Shown in pieces: positions 44,229 through 53,676 of a DNA stretch of 64,000 nucleotides. The notes below the pieces were generated by a model, which saw only the letters and a program-made list of their open reading frames with translations, made no database searches and had not been told where the DNA came from. Made by a program: the position numbers and the translations under genes. Each line of letters starts with the position of its first letter. The stretch's first letter is position 1. The DNA is taken from NCBI GenBank assembly GCA_022763425.1, contig JALEGD010000001.1, forward strand, positions 310,001 to 374,000, given 5' to 3'. The stretch is from Pelagibacteraceae bacterium (GTDB taxonomy: Bacteria; Pseudomonadota; Alphaproteobacteria; Pelagibacterales; Pelagibacteraceae).

Positions 44229-46093
44229 GATTAGTACCAAACTATATTTCAGAAGGTGCCCCCACAGGAGAAAAAAGGGTTTTTAATATTTTAAAATCAT
44301 TAAATGATAAAAAATATGAAAAATGGGTTGTTTACCATTCACTAAATTATCCTGTTCATGTTCAAAAAAAAGATAAAACAAGTTTTCAATATTTTGGAGA
44401 AACAGATTTTTTAATTTTTAATCCCGATAAAGGTTTGATTAATATTGAAATAAAAGGTGGCAGAATATCAGTAGAAGATGGCACTTGGTATACAGAGAAT
44501 CGTTCTGGAAAAAGTAAACTAAAGAAAAGTCCATTTGTACAAGCAACAGACTCAATGAAAAATATTGAAAGATATCTTAATAAACAATTTTTAAAAATTT
44601 CTCAAGATTTTTTAGTTATTTTTCCAGATTGTGATTTTGATCAGGATTCAATTGAATGGTCAAAGGATAGTTTTTGCAGCGGTCAAGTAGACCAACTTCT
44701 AGAAAAAAAAATTCTAACTTTAGAAAAAAAACTAACCGAAACCGGTGGGCGATTTTATCCAAGCTTAGAAGATCAAAAAAAATTAAAAAATATTTTTAGA
44801 TCAAATTTTGAAAGTTTTCAATCTTACCATACACTATTAAAACAGAGTTTATTTGAGATAAACAAATTTACTGATGAGCAGATAAATATTTTAGATCAAT
44901 TTGAAACTAACAGAATGTTGATTGAGGGCAGTCAAGGAACAGGCAAAACTGTACTTGCAATTGAAATAGCAAAAAAAAAAATATTTGAAGGAAAAAAAGT
45001 TTTATTTCTAAATTCAAATAGATTAGCTAGTGAAAATATTATAAATAAATTTAAAGATTTTAATCAATCAAATTTAAATCAAATAACAATAAATACTTTT
45101 AGTAGTTTTATTTTTAAAAGAGCACACAACTATTTTTCTAAATCATCACATAAAGATGAAAAATATATAATCGCAGACCAAGGAGATTTTCATTATAAAC
45201 ACAACATTTTAACAGGATATGTTGTAGACAAGTCAATAGAGGATGTATCGCTTCTTCAATACGACTGTATAATATTAGATGAAATTCAGAATTATTATTT
45301 TTACGAAAATTTTTACGATCTTTTAGACTGCCTCTTGAAAGATGGTTTGAGCAAAGGATCTTGGTATTTCTTTGGTGATTTTGATTTTCAGAAACTTTTT
45401 ACGATCAATGAAAATTTAAGCGAAGAATTTTTAGAACAGAAACATCCCAAAAATAATTTAAAAGATTATGGGTATTATAATCAAAGATTAACCCATAACG
45501 TTAGGAATGCCTATGAAATTTGTATTCAATCTCCAATAATTTCAAATGTAACTGATAAACATCCATCAATTTATAGAAATACAACAGGAGAGGTACATCA
45601 TCATTTTGCGGAAAAAAAAGAAAATGAAATACAAATTTTAAAAGATTTAATAGAAAAGCTTTATAAAAATGGGATAGATGGAAATGATATTACAGTTCTC
45701 TCTCCATTTAGACTTGAAAACGATAAAAACCTGTTAAAACATTGTGATATATCAAAATTTTACAGTGTGCTTAATTTAAATAAAGTAAATAATTTTGGTG
45801 AAGAAATTGTTAGCGAAAATAAAAATTCTATTTATTTTTCTACTATTCAATATTTTCAAGGTATGGAAAATAAAATTATAATTTTAACAGACCCAATGCT
45901 AACTTCTTTTGGTACATCAGAAACTATAGAAAAAATTAAAAATAAAGAACCACTCGATCAAAGATATCCTGAAAACTTTTTAACTTTTAATGCCATGGGA
46001 AGGGCTAATTCGATATTATATGTTATTTGGAATAAAATATTTGAAAAATATGTTTCACAAAAAATAGCAAAATCAATTTCTTTAATAAAATGA
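44225..46093 (+). CDS. NERD nuclease - superfamily 1 helicase fusion in DISARM-like operon
   Basis: 622 residues. A NERD (nuclease-related) domain occupies about 10-130, with E16, D61 and E75-x-K77 as the likely nuclease residues (GETDFLIFN ... NIEIKGG). A P-loop helicase domain follows: Walker A GSQGTGKT (235-242), Walker B ILDEIQ (D352, E353), late motifs YFQGMENKIIILTD and GRANSILYVI. It resembles UvrD/DUF2075-type helicases. It sits between drmE and drmA with 4-base overlaps on both sides and so is part of the system. Known DISARM loci as I recall them carry a phospholipase D gene (drmC) instead; this nuclease may replace it. Confidence 0.85.
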   Translation: MRLVPNYISEGAPTGEKRVFNILKSLNDKKYEKWVVYHSLNYPVHVQKKDKTSFQYFGETDFLIFNPDKGLINIEIKGGRISVEDGTWYTENRSGKSKLKKSPFVQATDSMKNIERYLNKQFLKISQDFLVIFPDCDFDQDSIEWSKDSFCSGQVDQLLEKKILTLEKKLTETGGRFYPSLEDQKKLKNIFRSNFESFQSYHTLLKQSLFEINKFTDEQINILDQFETNRMLIEGSQGTGKTVLAIEIAKKKIFEGKKVLFLNSNRLASENIINKFKDFNQSNLNQITINTFSSFIFKRAHNYFSKSSHKDEKYIIADQGDFHYKHNILTGYVVDKSIEDVSLLQYDCIILDEIQNYYFYENFYDLLDCLLKDGLSKGSWYFFGDFDFQKLFTINENLSEEFLEQKHPKNNLKDYGYYNQRLTHNVRNAYEICIQSPIISNVTDKHPSIYRNTTGEVHHHFAEKKENEIQILKDLIEKLYKNGIDGNDITVLSPFRLENDKNLLKHCDISKFYSVLNLNKVNNFGEEIVSENKNSIYFSTIQYFQGMENKIIILTDPMLTSFGTSETIEKIKNKEPLDQRYPENFLTFNAMGRANSILYVIWNKIFEKYVSQKIAKSISLIK

Positions 46094-49000
46094 TAGATAA
46101 AAAATTTAATAATCAGAAAGAGTGTAGAGATTTTATATTTGAAGAACTTAAAAGGGAATTGATTGGTCCTTATGGAAATATTTTCCATCCTAGTGGAAAA
46201 GACTGGAATAATTTAACTCCTTCAACAAGTATAGATTTTCAAGATACGTCTAAACATCAGCAAGAAGTTTTATCACAATCACCAAAATTTAATTATATTG
46301 CCGGTGTTTTATATCCAAAAAAGTCATCTAAGGATGAATTAGTTGATGAAGATAGTTCTAATGAAGATGAAAGTGAATCAAATAACGAGTTAGATAATTT
46401 TGATAGTAAAGATGCAGATAGTTCAAATATTGAAAATGATAATGTAGAAGATCATTCTTCAGATAATGAAAATATTATTGACTTAACAAACGAAATGCAG
46501 CCCTCGGCGATGGGTCTGACATTTTGTGTAAAAGATATTTTTGATCTTAATGTTGAAGTTAAGGATATAGGTCAGTATTATAAAATAGGTACCAAAGAGC
46601 TAGTTCCTGAGGAAGCTAGAATTGTAGCGTTTTATATATCTTTTTTTGCTGGTGATAAATCATCGTATAAGTTTATTTCAAATCATTTCAAATTAGCAAA
46701 CTCACAAAGAAATACATGTGAAAATTATTTGGCTGATATTTTTAAAGTTAAACAAAATACTTTCAAAAATTTAGTAGATTATTTTGATAAATTTAGCGAA
46801 CATAGAGAAGGGTGGAAGAATTCAACTGTTAAAATAAATGAAGATATTTATAAAAAATTAAAAGATTTAGACCAATCAACATTTGAACAAAGAATTATTG
46901 AAATTATTAATAATGAAACTACTAATGAAAAAAATTTAATTGAATATGATGGTTACTTTAGACGATCAATAAATTCAAAAATACTATTTACAAAAGAAGA
47001 ATTAGAAACAAATTTATCAAAATCACTCACCAAACAATTTGTTGCTAATGATAACGATGAACTAGGATTATCTTGCTCTGTAAAAGTACGGAAAAATAAT
47101 AATGACCAGCTATATTATATTACATGCTCAATTATTAATACTAGCGATGATAGTGATGGTTCCTCGCCAATAGATAATTATTTTTTTCAATGTAATTTTT
47201 CTGTTTTTTCATCTGATAAAAAAAATACTTTTTACGAATATCAAGAAAAGAAATTAGATTTTTTAGATGAAGAAGAAAAATCTATAAATTTACTACATCA
47301 TAATAAAAAATCATTTGCCATAGGTCATGGATGTTCATCGAATTGGATATTAGATAACGATGGAAGTTGTACAAGAGTATTTTCAGAAATTTTTCCTTCA
47401 TATGAAATAAAACCAATAGTTCCCCAACAATTTGATGATGTAGATTTAGATATGGTTACATTTTCTGAGGATATTAACTTCGCTGTTTCACAATTAAAAA
47501 ACTTGTTACAAAAATATGGAGATTGGCTAAATCATGAAAAAGAAAATACCTTAAAACTAAATCCTATTTTACAACAAACATCTAAAGCAAATATCAAAAA
47601 AGCAGAAACTTCATTAATGAGAATGAATGAAGGTTTAGAAATATTGAAAAAAGATAAAAAGGTTCAAAATGCATTTAAATTTATGAACAAAGCTATTGCG
47701 CAACAACAATGGCATTATGAATTTTCAACTAAAAGAAAAAGTAAAGAAAATATAGATTTTAAGAATCTAAATTATCAAGAGGAATTATTAAAAAATAAGA
47801 AGGGTAAGTGGTATCCATTTCAAATTGCTTTTATCATATTGAACATAAAAAGTTTTCAAGATCCACACTCTGATGAGAGAGATATAGTTGATTTAATATG
47901 GTTTCCTACAGGAGGTGGTAAAACAGAAGCTTATCTTGGTCTATCGGCTTTTGTAATTTTTTTCAGAAAATTAATGAATAAAGATAGTTCAGGTACAGCA
48001 GTTGTAATGCGATATACTCTAAGATTATTAACCACTCAGCAGTTTCAAAGAGCTTCAGCCTTAATATGTGCATGTGAAAAAATAAGAAAAGAGAATGAGG
48101 ATTTACTTGGTGTAAAAAAAATCACAATTGGATTATGGATTGGAGGAGAAACTACTCCGAACAAAGAGGATTCAGCAAAGAAAAAATTGGAAGCAATGCA
48201 TAAGAGTAAATATGCCCAAAATGATTTCTTATTACTGAACTGTCCATGGTGTGGTGAAGAGATGGGTGGAGAGGAAGTTAAAGGTTATAGAATAGAAAAT
48301 CGAAGATTTACATTTGCCTGTCCAGATAATAATTGTCATTTTTGTGAAAATCATCTTCCAATATATTTAATTGACGAAAGCATTTATAAAATTTCTCCAG
48401 ATTTACTAATAGGTACAGTAGATAAGTTTGCTAGCTTACCGTGGAAGCAAGAAGCCATCGGATGTTTTGAAAATAACGATAATAATTTAAGTCCTGATTT
48501 AATTGTTCAAGATGAACTTCATTTAATTTCGGGACCGCTAGGTTCAGTGTCTGGAATGTACGAAATATTAATAGACTCTGTTTTTGAGAAAAAAATTAAC
48601 AATAAAAATGTTAGAAGCAAAATAGTAGCTTCTACGGCAACTATTAGTAGGTCTGAAGACCAAATCAAATCATTGTATGCAAGAGATAGTGCTTTATTTC
48701 CACCTCAAACTAATCAGATCGAAGATAATTTTTTTGCTATAGAAGATAAGGAAGCTGATGGAAGAAAATACGTTGGTTTATTTTGTTCTTCAGCTACTTC
48801 ACCCCAGATTACTACTTCAAAAATAGTATCTTCTATTTTAATTAGCGGTAAGATATTAGAAAAAAACTCAATAAAATCAGAGATTTTTGACCCTTATTGG
48901 ACACAATTAATTTATTTCAACAGTATTAGAGAACTCATGGCTGGAGCCACTTTAATTAATGATGATGTTAAAGATTATATACAAGGAATTTATTCTAAAA

Positions 49001-49815
49001 AAGGTTTTCAACTATTTGATAAGTCTTATTATAGAAATACAAGCTTTGATGAATTAACTTCAAGGGTACAAAGCAGTGATATTCCAAAAATCTTATCAAA
49101 ACTTTTTGTAGAAAAAGAGGATAATAAAAAAACCTATCCCCTAGATATTTGTTTGGCAACAAATATGATCCAAGTAGGTATAGATATTCCTCGATTGAGT
49201 CTTATGGTTATTAATGGTCAGCCTAAAACTACCTCAGAATATATTCAAGCCTCAAGTCGAGTTGGACGTAAAGGCGGAAATCCAGGTATTGTATTTACAG
49301 TTTTGTCACCTTTCAGAGCAAGAGATAGATCTCATTATGAGCATTTTAAAAATTATCATCAATCAATTTATAATTTTGTAGAACCAACAAGTGTTACTGC
49401 TCATTCAGACGCTGTAAGAAAACGCGCTTTACATGCGGTAGTTATTGGCCTTTGTAGGCTTTGGGGAGATGACTCCTTGAGAAAAAAACCAAACCCATTA
49501 CCAAGTCAAGAACTAAAAAAAAGAATAGAAGATAAAATAATTAATTATGCAAGAATAGCAGACCCAATTCATTTTGATGAAATTGAAAAAACAAAAAAAG
49601 ATATCAAAAATATCTTTGATAAATGGGAAAGAATTAGTCCAAATAATTATGGTTCAATGGACTCAAATCAAAAATCAAAAGATATTTTAATGCATCCTTC
49701 TGGAAATGAAAAAATAGTAGATGTACAGCCATTTGAAACTTTAACGTCAATGAGAAATGTAGATCAAGAATGTAATGCTAATATTATAGCAGATTTTAGA
49801 GGTAATAGAGAATGA
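46090..49815 (+). CDS. drmA: DISARM helicase DrmA
   Basis: 1241 residues. Superfamily 2 helicase motifs: Walker A FPTGGGKTEA (605-614, K611), RYTLRLLTTQQFQRA with WIGGETTP following (both DrmA hallmarks), DELH (808-811), and motif VI QASSRVGRKGG (R1057, R1060). A zinc-binding insert uses C718, C721, C744, C749 and C752 (CPWC, CPDNNCHFC). The N-terminal 500 residues are acidic and poorly conserved, with a Asp/Glu/Ser-rich stretch at about 75-145. DrmA is the translocase of DISARM and works with DrmB. It overlaps both neighbours by 4 bases. Confidence 0.9.
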   Translation: MIDKKFNNQKECRDFIFEELKRELIGPYGNIFHPSGKDWNNLTPSTSIDFQDTSKHQQEVLSQSPKFNYIAGVLYPKKSSKDELVDEDSSNEDESESNNELDNFDSKDADSSNIENDNVEDHSSDNENIIDLTNEMQPSAMGLTFCVKDIFDLNVEVKDIGQYYKIGTKELVPEEARIVAFYISFFAGDKSSYKFISNHFKLANSQRNTCENYLADIFKVKQNTFKNLVDYFDKFSEHREGWKNSTVKINEDIYKKLKDLDQSTFEQRIIEIINNETTNEKNLIEYDGYFRRSINSKILFTKEELETNLSKSLTKQFVANDNDELGLSCSVKVRKNNNDQLYYITCSIINTSDDSDGSSPIDNYFFQCNFSVFSSDKKNTFYEYQEKKLDFLDEEEKSINLLHHNKKSFAIGHGCSSNWILDNDGSCTRVFSEIFPSYEIKPIVPQQFDDVDLDMVTFSEDINFAVSQLKNLLQKYGDWLNHEKENTLKLNPILQQTSKANIKKAETSLMRMNEGLEILKKDKKVQNAFKFMNKAIAQQQWHYEFSTKRKSKENIDFKNLNYQEELLKNKKGKWYPFQIAFIILNIKSFQDPHSDERDIVDLIWFPTGGGKTEAYLGLSAFVIFFRKLMNKDSSGTAVVMRYTLRLLTTQQFQRASALICACEKIRKENEDLLGVKKITIGLWIGGETTPNKEDSAKKKLEAMHKSKYAQNDFLLLNCPWCGEEMGGEEVKGYRIENRRFTFACPDNNCHFCENHLPIYLIDESIYKISPDLLIGTVDKFASLPWKQEAIGCFENNDNNLSPDLIVQDELHLISGPLGSVSGMYEILIDSVFEKKINNKNVRSKIVASTATISRSEDQIKSLYARDSALFPPQTNQIEDNFFAIEDKEADGRKYVGLFCSSATSPQITTSKIVSSILISGKILEKNSIKSEIFDPYWTQLIYFNSIRELMAGATLINDDVKDYIQGIYSKKGFQLFDKSYYRNTSFDELTSRVQSSDIPKILSKLFVEKEDNKKTYPLDICLATNMIQVGIDIPRLSLMVINGQPKTTSEYIQASSRVGRKGGNPGIVFTVLSPFRARDRSHYEHFKNYHQSIYNFVEPTSVTAHSDAVRKRALHAVVIGLCRLWGDDSLRKKPNPLPSQELKKRIEDKIINYARIADPIHFDEIEKTKKDIKNIFDKWERISPNNYGSMDSNQKSKDILMHPSGNEKIVDVQPFETLTSMRNVDQECNANIIADFRGNRE

Positions 49816-51749
49816 GTAAGTTTAAAGAAAAAAAAAATGCTAAAAGAACAATAAGAAGATCACACATTATTTCTACATATGGAGTAGGTTCAATTTATCA
49901 ATTTAAAAATAGATATAGTATTCAGGGAGAATCCGATTCTCTTATGTTAGCAGGATTAGATGAATGGTTTGATAATGAAAATTTAATACCTGAAGAATGG
50001 ACAATTCATGAGCCAAGATTAGAAACTTTATTATCTAAAAAATTTTTTGTTAGCCCCCCTGATTATAGAACAAGATCTGAAGATAGTAGACTTAATTTTA
50101 AAAAATTACCTTATCTAAGATTTCCTAATTGGCATAGATGCTTTTCTTGTGGTTGGATGAAAAAAGTTTCTCCACATCAAATAAATCCTATCTGTACCTC
50201 TAGCGATGATACCAACAAGCACAAAGCATTTAAAAACTGCTCGAATAACAAAGTTCCAAAAAGCTTAATACCCGTTAGATTTATTGTTGCATGTAAAAAA
50301 GGTCATATTGATGATTTTCCATTTTTAGATTGGGTTCATCAAGGCAAAAAAGCAGAAAGTGATTGTAAAAATTTTTTAAAAATTTTTGGAGGTAAACAAG
50401 GAAATTCCTCACTTGCTGGTTTGACAATAAAATGTGTAAAATGTGATACAAAACCAATTAGTCTAGCGGCATTTTTTGGTGGAAGAACTAAGGAAAATGA
50501 AAACCCTGATAATAGTCCGTTTTCTAAAATTAAATATACATGTACTGGCCGTACGCCATGGACAAATAGTAATGAAAAATGCGATGAAAAGGTGCCAAAA
50601 GTAATTTTAAGAGGAGCTTCAAACGCTTACTATCCTGTTGTTAAAAGCTCAATTTACATACCTCTTCTTACAGATAATTTTGATCAATCAATAATAGAAA
50701 TTATTGATAATCCTATTAAATGGAAAACTATTTCTGAAGAGGCTGCAAAATCTAAAGAAGATGAACAGAGCTTTAAAGATTTTTTAACAAACCTTGCTAA
50801 ATTCTCAAATGTTGATCCTCAGCAGTTTACTCTAGCGGTTAATAAGAAACTTGGAAATTTAAATGATCAAGTAGAAGAGATATCAAAAGATAATAGTGAA
50901 GAGAATTATCGTTTTCAAGAATATAATTTTATTATTAACAAAGAGACAGGAGAAGATACTCAAATGTTAAAAAAGCAAATGAGTATGAATGACTATAGTC
51001 CAATATCAGATTATTTTAATAATATTTTTTTAATACCAAGATTGATTGAAACGAGAGTTCAAATGGGTTTCACAAGATTACTCCCTTATGATGAAGGTAT
51101 GAAAGCTGAAAATATTCAAAAGTTATCTAAGGGTAAGCAACAATGGCTTCCCGGTATGGTTGTGAAAGGCGAAGGTATATTTTTAGAATTTAATAAAGAA
51201 AAAATTGATCATTGGGTTAAAAAATTTAACTCTCAATCAATTGAATCGATTAAAAAAAATTATAATCAATCGAGGAAAGATAGGGGCTTGTCGTCTAGAG
51301 AAATTGATGCAAAATTTATATTAATTCATACTTTTTCACATCTTCTGATTAATCAGTTAAGTTATAGTTGTGGCTATGCCAGTGCTTCATTGAGAGAAAG
51401 AATATATTGTAATTTATCTAATAAAGACAAAAGTATGCAGGGCATACTTATTTATACATCATCAGGTGACTCAGAAGGAACTCTTGGTGGTCTTGTGAGA
51501 GAAGGGGAGCCCCAAAATTTACCGAGAATTATTTCAGAAGCATTAAAGAAAGCACTTAATTGCTCATATGATCCTGTGTGTCTAGAGACTACATCCCAAG
51601 GACTAGGTGGGACAAACGCCTCATCATGTCATGCCTGCACTTTTTTAGCTGAAACGTCTTGTGAAGAGGGAAATCAATTATTAGATAGAACGACCGTTAT
51701 TGGAAGCAATGATGATCTTAAAGGTTTTTTTCAAGACATTATTGATTAA
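49812..51749 (+). CDS. drmB: DISARM protein DrmB (DUF1998)
   Basis: 645 residues. The N-terminal part contains Cys pairs (CFSCGWMKK and others) and the ACKKGHIDDFPFLDWVHQG segment common to DrmB. The C-terminal DUF1998 domain starts near H506 (HTFSHLLINQLSYSCGYASA) and ends with a Cys cluster C606, C609, C617 (SCHACTFLAETSC). DrmB forms a complex with DrmA that loads on foreign DNA. It follows drmA with a 4-base overlap and precedes the zinc-ribbon gene by 2 bases. Confidence 0.9.
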   Translation: MSKFKEKKNAKRTIRRSHIISTYGVGSIYQFKNRYSIQGESDSLMLAGLDEWFDNENLIPEEWTIHEPRLETLLSKKFFVSPPDYRTRSEDSRLNFKKLPYLRFPNWHRCFSCGWMKKVSPHQINPICTSSDDTNKHKAFKNCSNNKVPKSLIPVRFIVACKKGHIDDFPFLDWVHQGKKAESDCKNFLKIFGGKQGNSSLAGLTIKCVKCDTKPISLAAFFGGRTKENENPDNSPFSKIKYTCTGRTPWTNSNEKCDEKVPKVILRGASNAYYPVVKSSIYIPLLTDNFDQSIIEIIDNPIKWKTISEEAAKSKEDEQSFKDFLTNLAKFSNVDPQQFTLAVNKKLGNLNDQVEEISKDNSEENYRFQEYNFIINKETGEDTQMLKKQMSMNDYSPISDYFNNIFLIPRLIETRVQMGFTRLLPYDEGMKAENIQKLSKGKQQWLPGMVVKGEGIFLEFNKEKIDHWVKKFNSQSIESIKKNYNQSRKDRGLSSREIDAKFILIHTFSHLLINQLSYSCGYASASLRERIYCNLSNKDKSMQGILIYTSSGDSEGTLGGLVREGEPQNLPRIISEALKKALNCSYDPVCLETTSQGLGGTNASSCHACTFLAETSCEEGNQLLDRTTVIGSNDDLKGFFQDIID

Positions 51750-51751
51750 TA

Positions 51752-51997
51752 ATGAACCAATTTTTGTGCCCTGAATGTGGATCCAAAGATGGAGGTTTGG
51801 AAACTCTGTTAAATAAGGAGATGAATGAGGAATCTAAAGATCCTTGGGATTCTGTTCTTGAGCAAATTGAATGTTCAGTCTGTGGATCTGTAATTCCAGC
51901 TCATTTAGCAGAACGTTGGGATAATCTTTCTATTGAGGATGCTAAAAAAGAATGGAAAGAAAAATATAAAAAAAATAATCAAAAACAAAAATTTTAA
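51752..51997 (+). CDS. Small zinc-ribbon protein ending the DISARM-like operon
   Basis: 81 residues with two CxxC knuckles (LCPECGSKDG at the start, ECSVCGSVIP in the middle), expected to bind one zinc ion, and a very basic Lys-rich tail. It begins 2 bases after the drmB stop and has its ATG in the TAATAATGA context, so it is part of the operon. It is not a known core DISARM component as I recall them. It could aid DNA binding. Confidence 0.7.
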   Translation: MNQFLCPECGSKDGGLETLLNKEMNEESKDPWDSVLEQIECSVCGSVIPAHLAERWDNLSIEDAKKEWKEKYKKNNQKQKF

Positions 51998-52187
51998 GGT
52001 AAGTTTGGCTAAGTCGAATTCACCGTAATAAAACGTAAGTTATTTTTTTTATTTTTTTTTGTTTTAACTCTTGATCCCAGAATCATTTTTGTGTTAAGGA
52101 GTTTTTATAAGTACATAATTCTTTCTAATTATGCGCCCTTAAATATTCCTTAATGGAGGGCCCTTACACCATAAACATAAATCTTAC

Positions 52188-52209
52188 CGAGCAGAACTGT
52201 GTCTGCACG
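52188..52209 (+). promoter_or_regulatory. Hairpin in 5' leader of the 52240-53581 cluster
   Basis: A stem CGaGCAGA (52188-52195) / TCTGCaCG (52202-52209) with one A-A mismatch and a 6-base loop. An earlier possible stem GCCCT (52136-52140) / AGGGC (52157-52161) lies upstream, and GGGCCC is a short palindrome. No T-run follows, so these are not terminators. A strong AGAAGGAG ribosome binding site follows at 52226-52233. The leader is 200 bases long and GC-richer than its surroundings; a regulatory RNA or attenuator is possible. No known class was recognised. Confidence 0.4.
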
Positions 52210-52239
52210 TTTGGGATTTAAAATTAGAAGGAGAAACTT

Positions 52240-52521
52240 ATGTTTTTCAATTTTAATAAAGGCCAATCTAAAGGGTCTTTAATGGATAAAAGTCTTAATC
52301 AAAATGGATTAAGCGCTGCATTTACCAAACAGCTAAGTGCGGTTTCAAATACAAGATATAAATTTCAAGATGGTGGATCAGTAGATCCAATTGATGAAGA
52401 GATCCTCCAGCTGGAGAGATTCGTTGGCTTGAGACCTACAAATGCCATGGAGGCATTTTGGGTGGAGCAAATGAAAGACCGTTTGTCTTATCTTTATGAA
52501 GTTAAAAAAGGGAAACAGTAG
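52240..52521 (+). CDS. Small unknown protein, first gene of three-gene cluster
   Basis: 93 residues with a good ribosome binding site (AGAAGGAG). It starts MFFNFNKGQSKGSLMDKSLN, has a Gly/Ser-rich middle and a helical C-terminus (AFWVEQMKDRLSYLYEVKKG). No signal peptide or membrane span. It lies 10 bases before the next gene. Function unknown. Confidence 0.6.
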   Translation: MFFNFNKGQSKGSLMDKSLNQNGLSAAFTKQLSAVSNTRYKFQDGGSVDPIDEEILQLERFVGLRPTNAMEAFWVEQMKDRLSYLYEVKKGKQ

Positions 52522-52530
52522 GAGGTTTGT

Positions 52531-53076
52531 ATGACGACGATGAAAAAGATTATTGCAAACCGTGCTAATGGAAAAAAAAGCAAAGGACCTGTAACCTTTA
52601 ATGGCAAGCGTTGGTCTTCTAAAAATGCTATAAAACACGGGTTAAACGCTACCCAAAGTACTTTAACTATTGGAGAAAATACCAAAGAACACAGTGAGTT
52701 TGTTAAGCAATTAACACTTCATTATCGTCCTTTTGATTACTACTCTCAAATTTTAGTTGATCGTATCGTTGATATTCATTGGAAATTAAAAAGAATTTCT
52801 AAAATTGAAAGTGGCATCTATGCTTTTGAAATCCAGGCACATGAAGCTGATCAGTATAAAACACCTGTCAAAGATGAAGTAAATCATGAGGACTTTGCTT
52901 GTGATGATAAAAAAAGAGTGAGTTATCAAAATCTTTTATACGGTATTGCTTATTTAAAAGATTCTAATAGCGGAAATGCTTTTATCAAACTTAGCTCTCA
53001 TGAAAGTAAGTTAATTAACAAGTTAACTCAGCTTGAAAAAATCTATCAGCAACACAAGGAGAAGCATAATGGATAA
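52531..53076 (+). CDS. Protein with KHGLNA motif, unknown family
   Basis: 181 residues. The N-terminus (IIANRANGKKSKGP ... SSKNAIKHGLNA) is a well-recurring motif (ANRANAxKSTGPxTxxGKxxSSxNAxKHGL) seen, as I recall, in many unrelated bacterial genomes, often in many copies and without known function. The helical remainder (about 50-181) contains YYSQILVDRIVDIHWKLKRI. The ribosome binding site GGAGG lies 7 bases before the ATG. The next gene starts within its last codons. Confidence 0.7.
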   Translation: MTTMKKIIANRANGKKSKGPVTFNGKRWSSKNAIKHGLNATQSTLTIGENTKEHSEFVKQLTLHYRPFDYYSQILVDRIVDIHWKLKRISKIESGIYAFEIQAHEADQYKTPVKDEVNHEDFACDDKKRVSYQNLLYGIAYLKDSNSGNAFIKLSSHESKLINKLTQLEKIYQQHKEKHNG

Positions 53077-53581
53077 AGAAAAAACTAGTCATATCAATAA
53101 AAGCAAAAAGCTTTGGATAAAGGGTAGAAAATCTTTAATTAACAAAACGAACCCAAATAATCGTTATTTTATGCGACTGATTAAAAAAGCAACTGAAGAT
53201 TTTCTGTCTGTTCATGGAGAACAGATTAAAAAAGATCAGCCTAAAGTTTATTATTCCATGATTAACAGGCCTCTTCCTAAAAAGTATCAAAAGGAAGAAG
53301 TGGTTAAACCAGTTGAAGTTAAACCAAGTGTTCCTGATCCTGTTCGAGAAAATGAACTTGTTTTGTTTCAAAAAAAACGTGAGCTTGAAAGAAAAGCTGA
53401 GGTTGAAAAGATTAGGAATGAACAAAAAGAAAGTATGAAACTTTCTTTTAGCGTGGATAGAAAAGATCCTAATTGTGGCATGAGATTTGTGAGTGCTTAT
53501 AGTCCTGTGAATACTAATAGGTTTGGTCACTCACAATCGTGGAAATATAAGGAGGAGAAAAAAAGATCTTACTACTGGTAA
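53069..53581 (+). CDS. Basic protein, third gene of cluster, unknown
   Basis: 170 residues from the ATG at 53069, chosen because AAGGAG lies 8 bases before it; the longer upstream frame would overlap the preceding gene by 44 bases. It is very basic (many Lys and Arg), with a Pro/Val-rich middle (VVKPVEVKPSVPDPV) and a C-terminal AGFSFVDRKDP-like segment that ends in RSYYW. Nucleic-acid binding is plausible from charge. No family was recognised. Confidence 0.6.
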   Translation: MDKEKTSHINKSKKLWIKGRKSLINKTNPNNRYFMRLIKKATEDFLSVHGEQIKKDQPKVYYSMINRPLPKKYQKEEVVKPVEVKPSVPDPVRENELVLFQKKRELERKAEVEKIRNEQKESMKLSFSVDRKDPNCGMRFVSAYSPVNTNRFGHSQSWKYKEEKKRSYYW

Positions 53582-53676
53582 GAATCATGCTATGTTTTGT
53601 TTATTAGTTAACATTGTATTGGGAAGCTAATGGTTAGAGTTCTTTATTATATTTCCTTACATGTTCTAATTAAATT

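Noticed and set aside
53135-53530. Minus-strand frame of 131 codons, Phe-rich
   Set aside because: Antisense of the Lys-rich gene at 53069-53581; Lys codons on one strand give Phe on the other.
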